Of a stretch of 57,062 nucleotides of DNA, positions 53,583 to 57,062 are shown piece by piece. This stretch comes from Synechococcales cyanobacterium GL140_1_metabinner_5_sub. Lineage in GTDB: Bacteria; Cyanobacteriota; Cyanobacteriia; Cyanobacteriales; Chamaesiphonaceae. Location: positions 1 through 57,062 of the forward strand of contig JANYHM010000065.1 in assembly GCA_025359065.1 (NCBI GenBank), read 5' to 3'. Position numbers and translations under genes: made by a program. Numbering within the stretch: the stretch's first letter is position 1; every line of letters begins with the position of its first letter. The notes under the pieces are model-generated. The model did not search any database. It was given only the letters and a program-made list of their open reading frames with translations, and was not told where the DNA came from.

Positions 53583-54686
53583 ATGACTGGTAACTACCCA
53601 TCAGATTACGACATCGAAACCATCAATGAACTGGGGCTGAACCCTGCACAGCCACCAGCAAATGGCGATGAAAGCATTTTTTCTACCGTCGATGACGAAA
53701 CCATGATTCAGCGTTTCGCTCGCGGCAAGAAAAGATCGGTACGCAACAACAACTTATCGATCGACTACGCTCATAATTCCCTGCAACTGGCTACGCCACA
53801 AGGGGAAATGATCGCAATCAATAAAGTAGCCAATAAGCTGCATTATATTTTGCTCAAGCAGGATTCTCGCTACCGAGAATTCATTCACAACATTGTGATC
53901 GAACACAACTTTGTGCCGATCGATAACAACCCGACCCAACGGGGCTTTTTCCGCTACCAAAAATATCAAATCCCCAACGGCTATGAGCTGAGATATACCA
54001 GCGGCTACGAAATCCAGTCTTTTTGGTATACCCACACCCACGAATCGGCAGGTGAATTGCAGCTCGACCTGCTGTTCTTAAATAAATCTAAGTGGCACCG
54101 TGTTCAAGAAATCGTCTTTCAAGACAAAAAACTGCTGTTCCGATCGGTTGCTGGCGTAATTGAACTCCCCGCTGACCACAATTTGGCCTGGATTTATCAG
54201 TTATCTGAACCCGAAGTTCCTCGTCGTCGCACTCTGCCCTCAGTGCCACCGCAACCTCAAGAAAGCGATATTTTAGGCAAGCTCACTTCCAAACTGGCGA
54301 TCGAATCCGATGCAGTGCCCACTGCTACGAAGATGGATACAGAAATGTCTACTGAGATGGGCACCGATATGAGTACTACTCTATCGGGTATGTATGATGG
54401 CAGCTCAACCATTGATTCTGATGCAATTCTTTTATTTGATAAGGTCTTTAACAATAGCAACGAGGTTCCGACCAAGACTAAAGAAGATTTACGAGTGCTG
54501 CAAATAGAGGTGCTTAAAATTCTAGAGAACTATGTTCAAAATGGTGAAACCATTACCAAAACCGAAATTATCCACGATAACAACGGCAAAAAAATCAGCG
54601 AAAAAACCATTATCACCAATCGCGGCTGTCCCCGTTGGGTCATTGAATGCCTAATAAAGACACCAGTGCCCATAAAAAAGATCTAA
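53583..54686 (+). CDS. Unknown protein, paralogue B flanking pnp
   Basis: A 367-residue protein. The domain at about 40-210 is homologous to the 50160 protein: MIQRFARGKK, FFRYQKYQIPNGYELRYTSG, KWHRVQEIVFQDKKLLF, LAWIYQLSEP. Unlike that one, it has a longer acidic N-terminus, a Thr/Ser/Met-rich linker with TEMSTEMGTDMSTTL (about 248-262) and a C-terminal alpha/beta segment (about 295-367) ending PRWVIECLIKTPVPIKKI. Function unknown. It begins next to the end of pnp's downstream region. Confidence 0.75.
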   Translation: MTGNYPSDYDIETINELGLNPAQPPANGDESIFSTVDDETMIQRFARGKKRSVRNNNLSIDYAHNSLQLATPQGEMIAINKVANKLHYILLKQDSRYREFIHNIVIEHNFVPIDNNPTQRGFFRYQKYQIPNGYELRYTSGYEIQSFWYTHTHESAGELQLDLLFLNKSKWHRVQEIVFQDKKLLFRSVAGVIELPADHNLAWIYQLSEPEVPRRRTLPSVPPQPQESDILGKLTSKLAIESDAVPTATKMDTEMSTEMGTDMSTTLSGMYDGSSTIDSDAILLFDKVFNNSNEVPTKTKEDLRVLQIEVLKILENYVQNGETITKTEIIHDNNGKKISEKTIITNRGCPRWVIECLIKTPVPIKKI

Positions 54687-54714
54687 AACTGTTTTGATGT
54701 CACCCTCTGAAATT

Positions 54715-55293
54715 CTACGATTTTTTAGGATTGACAGATCGCCAGCGCTGAAAAACTCCCTGAAGCCTTCTCCAATTGGCCTTCACAACTTTCCATTGCA
54801 ACAAAGTATGCAAAGCGATCGAACATAGTAATATATAGGCCAACAAAACGTGCCAGTGGCTAGCATCACCCACGATCGCCGAGTTTTGTGGGAAAAAATC
54901 TGGCAGCAAAATAAAACCAAAAATCTTTAAATGAGCCGCCTGATAAGAATTCGTTAAAAACACCCCTAATACCGGCACTGCCCACATAAAAACATACATC
55001 GCAGTATGCAAAGCAGTATTTAGATACCACTTAGGCGAAAACTTCGGTAGCCGCTTTAAATATTTTTTGCCCCACACTCGCAACAACACCAAAATCCGCC
55101 AAGTTAACAGCGCGATCGATGTCACCCCCAGCGTATTGTGGAACTCATACATTGCCCCTTTGATCAGAAAATCCTCTGGTACATGAGTCATGGCATAGCC
55201 ACCCACAAACAACAAAACATAGCCCGCTGCCATCCACCAATGAACCGACATAAGTTGCTGAAAAGCAGAGTTGAAGCGAGGTAGAGCTGCCAT
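54715..55293 (-). CDS. Cytochrome b561-type membrane protein
   Basis: A 192-residue four-helix protein with haem-ligand candidates: His in SVHWWMAAGY, FHNTLG, LHTAMYVFMW and WHVLLAYILLCSIALHTLL (two histidines). The pattern fits prokaryotic cytochrome b561, a diheme membrane quinol- or superoxide-linked electron carrier. A basic C-terminus follows. It is divergent from tatA by 85 bases. Confidence 0.88.
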   Translation of the reverse strand: MAALPRFNSAFQQLMSVHWWMAAGYVLLFVGGYAMTHVPEDFLIKGAMYEFHNTLGVTSIALLTWRILVLLRVWGKKYLKRLPKFSPKWYLNTALHTAMYVFMWAVPVLGVFLTNSYQAAHLKIFGFILLPDFFPQNSAIVGDASHWHVLLAYILLCSIALHTLLQWKVVKANWRRLQGVFQRWRSVNPKKS

Positions 55294-55378
55294 ATTTAAA
55301 ATCCTTGGAATTGATCGAGTACGTCAGAGCCAATCTAGAGCTATGATATCCTTACTCCGTAAAGATTAGAGCGACCTT

Positions 55379-55606
55379 ATGAACTTTTTTGGGATCGGTT
55401 TGCCCGAAATGGCGGTAATTTTTGCTATCTCCCTCCTGATTTTTGGACCAAAGAAACTGCCAGAAATTGGGCGCAGCATTGGTAAAGCTATCAAAGGCTT
55501 CCAAGATGCTTCCAGTGATTTTCAAAATGAGCTGAAAAAAGAAATCGAGACAGTAGAAACCAAGGAGCCAGCTAAGATCGAAAGCAAGGCTCAAGACGAA
55601 GCTTGA
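55379..55606 (+). CDS. tatA: Sec-independent translocase subunit TatA/TatE
   Basis: A 75-residue protein with an N-terminal membrane helix (GIGLPEMAVIFAISLLIF), the conserved FGPKKLPEIGRSIGKAIKGF amphipathic helix (in pieces) and a charged tail. It forms the pore of the Tat pathway, which moves folded proteins across the thylakoid and plasma membranes. Its 3' end overlaps the convergent lipoate-ligase-like gene by 16 bases. Confidence 0.95.
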   Translation: MNFFGIGLPEMAVIFAISLLIFGPKKLPEIGRSIGKAIKGFQDASSDFQNELKKEIETVETKEPAKIESKAQDEA

Positions 55607-56325
55607 ATTTCGGTTAATTCGGCGCTGCTTAAGGGCTGAACCTGCCAGTTAATTTTTAAAACATCTGCGGCAGCAGCGATGATTGCGGCAGAAATTTCAG
55701 CGGTGCTATGGGTTTGAAGTTCAGCCGATGGCGCAGCGGTGATCACGCCAAACACCTTTTTGAATAAATCTAAATTTGGTTGCAAGCGCATTGATCCGTG
55801 TTGCAGCAAGCCACCATTACGGATGAGTTGAGCGCTACCGATAAATTTGTAACCATCCGCCAAAACTAAATCTGCGCCAGTGGCAGTAGCAAAACAGTCG
55901 GCTTGGTCACGGTATTCTTTGCCTTTTGACCCGTAAGTTAACTCCACTCCCAATGTACGCCAGCCCTGAATCAAGAATTCACAGAGCTGCTGATAGGCAG
56001 CAAGTTTGGAGCCTGAAATCACGCTGGTCACAATGCTATAAGTGAGTTCTCCTTGATGCAGCACTGCCCTACCGCCGGTTGGTCGGCGCACCAGATCGAT
56101 CGGCTCCCCTGCGTAACTCAGCGACTGCCAGGCTGCTGGATAACGGCGCTGATGATAGCCCAAAGAAATGGCAGCGGGCGACCATTGGTAAAACCTGAGA
56201 GTGGGGGGCTGTCGGTGAGCTATATATTCTTGCAGCAGCCATCGATCGATCTGCATCTGCAATTTTCCTGGAGCCGTAAAGCAGGGAATCAACCGCCCAA
56301 CCAAACCGCTCTTTGGGCTGCTCAT
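55591..56325 (-). CDS. Lipoate-protein ligase A / octanoyltransferase (LipM-like) family protein
   Basis: A 244-residue BPL/LplA-fold protein. MQIDRWLL, PTLRFYQWSPAAISLGYHQ, LVRRPTGGRAVLHQGELTYSIV (in pieces), DGYKFIGSAQLIRNGGLLQHGS are typical, including the RRPTGGRAV motif and the Lys in GYKFIGSAQ. Cys in DQADCFAT could be a LipM-type nucleophile. Octanoyl or lipoyl transfer is implied, but the exact reaction is open. Confidence 0.85.
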   Translation of the reverse strand: MSSPKSGLVGRLIPCFTAPGKLQMQIDRWLLQEYIAHRQPPTLRFYQWSPAAISLGYHQRRYPAAWQSLSYAGEPIDLVRRPTGGRAVLHQGELTYSIVTSVISGSKLAAYQQLCEFLIQGWRTLGVELTYGSKGKEYRDQADCFATATGADLVLADGYKFIGSAQLIRNGGLLQHGSMRLQPNLDLFKKVFGVITAAPSAELQTHSTAEISAAIIAAAADVLKINWQVQPLSSAELTEIQASS

Positions 56326-56360
56326 GTTATATTGTGGATGTCGATTTTCATGAAACTCAC

Positions 56361-56612
56361 ATGCCTCCTCGTTGGCCTCGCGTACCCGATCGAAATGATG
56401 CTGATTATCGTAAATTAGATGATCGCATGAATTTTGCTGTCCATGTAGGAATTTTTTCTGCTGCTAATTCAGGCATGTGGTTCCTGAAGACTCTTTGGCG
56501 TGCAGATTGGGATTGGACTACCAATGTGACCTTGGGCTGGCTGGCGATCGTGCTAGTTCATGCTCTGTACCATTTTAAACTTGCAGACTACTCGGAGACT
56601 TCTGATGGCTAA
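56361..56612 (+). CDS. 2TM-domain protein
   Basis: An 83-residue protein with a polar N-terminus (MPPRWPRVPDRNDADYRKLDDRM in outline) and two membrane helices (about 23-38 and 50-70) joined by a Trp-rich loop (WRADWDWTTN), the 2TM domain layout. The ATG at 56361 is preferred over 56313. It overlaps the next gene by eight bases. Confidence 0.8.
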   Translation: MPPRWPRVPDRNDADYRKLDDRMNFAVHVGIFSAANSGMWFLKTLWRADWDWTTNVTLGWLAIVLVHALYHFKLADYSETSDG

Positions 56613-56907
56613 TAGCAGCGAACAACTCGAAAATCTCGCCAGTGAGATCGGAGACAAGGTTTATATCGATGTGGCTAAGTGGCATTTGTTTTTGAAAGAT
56701 GCCAAGCTGCATACGGTAGTGGCAGAAAAAGCGATGCCTTTTGTTAGTACGGGTAAAGTCACTGGTGACAATGTAAACGAAATTCTTGGTAAAATCACGA
56801 TTTCTTTAGGCGGTGGTCGCAAGGAATTACCTTTATCTGATTTATTGCCAGTTTCCGGCCAAGCAGCCTTACTTAATGTACTACAAGAGTTCGCTCGTAA
56901 TATTTAG
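56605..56907 (+). CDS. DUF3181 family protein
   Basis: A 100-residue cyanobacterial protein (MANSSEQLENLASEIGDKVY, DVAKWHLFLKDAKLH, VNEILGKITISLGGGRKELPLSDLLP). It matches DUF3181 in length and pattern. Start chosen at 56605, overlapping the 2TM stop (ATGGCTAA). The two form a coupled pair. The window's last 155 bases hold no further gene. Confidence 0.88.
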   Translation: MANSSEQLENLASEIGDKVYIDVAKWHLFLKDAKLHTVVAEKAMPFVSTGKVTGDNVNEILGKITISLGGGRKELPLSDLLPVSGQAALLNVLQEFARNI

Positions 56908-57062
56908 CTATTGCTAGGATTACTATAGCGGTTTCAGCTCGAATGAAGTCCATTAAATGAATAAAGCAGGTAATTTTTATACAGTAAGCTCCATAGAGTC
57001 ATGACCGTAGCAATCATGTGTGAACCAACTGCGAATATCTTGAGTAGAAATTTGTTCATAAG

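Noticed and set aside
53360..53583. An open frame ending in TAA at 53581-53583, immediately before the 53583 ATG.
   Set aside because: It has no ATG, GTG or TTG start after its upstream stop and matches nothing known.
1..57062. tRNA genes anywhere in the window.
   Set aside because: I looked for the GGTTCGAATCC-type T-arm and found no complete cloverleaf. A tRNAscan-SE run would settle it.

Overview
The window is chromosomal DNA from a cyanobacterium. The evidence is psbI, two psaK genes, the ndhC-ndhK-ndhJ operon, petG, a membrane-anchored cytochrome cM, ycf34, a GH38 alpha-mannosidase, a DUF3769 LptD-like protein and very frequent CGATCG/GCGATCGC (HIP1-type) sequences. I cannot name the genus. 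No rRNA gene, convincing tRNA gene, CRISPR array or complete insertion sequence was found.

Region 1 (about 300-6800, minus strand) is the most unusual part. It is a five-gene RiPP (ribosomally made, modified peptide) operon. In transcription order it encodes a 61-residue precursor with a GG leader end, a core of three GNKSNK repeats and a C-terminal CCCH; an APH/kinase-fold phosphotransferase; a HopA1-family protein; a C39 peptidase/ABC exporter; and an HlyD adaptor. A kinase plus a HopA1 protein is the hallmark of class V lanthipeptide synthetases (LxmK and LxmY of lexapeptide). Here the pair is joined to double-glycine processing and an HlyD exporter arm, and no third synthetase protein (LxmX-like) or LanC cyclase lies nearby. 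I consider this the most probable undescribed system in the window.

Region 2 (7.3-15.6 kb) is core metabolism and photosynthesis: a DUF4239 membrane protein, thiG, the LptD-like protein, psbI (too short for usual gene callers), pyrE, a small exported protein, tandem psaK paralogues, ndhCKJ and a zinc-ribbon protein. Region 3 (15.7-25.9 kb) holds a truncated trypsin-like protease, a Uma2 protein, the alpha-mannosidase, a hemolysin-type Ca-binding repeat protein with a 36-residue super-repeat, a membrane protein, a [2Fe-2S] ferredoxin overlapping a catalase-fold protein, a large unknown and an alpha/beta hydrolase.

Region 4 (25.9-34.8 kb) is the pstSCAB phosphate uptake operon behind a clear Pho box, then tlyA, ycf34, a trypsin/TPR protease and a B12-binding radical SAM enzyme preceded by a long inverted repeat. 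Region 5 (34.8-39.5 kb) is an accessory island: a Phd/YefM-YoeB toxin-antitoxin pair, an IS1-type remnant fused to a broken GDSL hydrolase, a PD-(D/E)XK-like/hydrophobic protein with an unknown small protein, DUF6883 and DUF4926, and a duplicated gene tail.

Region 6 (39.5-57 kb) returns to the cyanobacterial core: small membrane proteins, a CadD-type transporter, a DRTGG protein, a radical SAM/GT2 pair, a periplasmic thiol-disulfide pair, cytochrome cM, petG, rsmD-hisH, pnp flanked by two paralogous unknown genes, cytochrome b561, tatA, a lipoate ligase-like protein, a 2TM protein and DUF3181.
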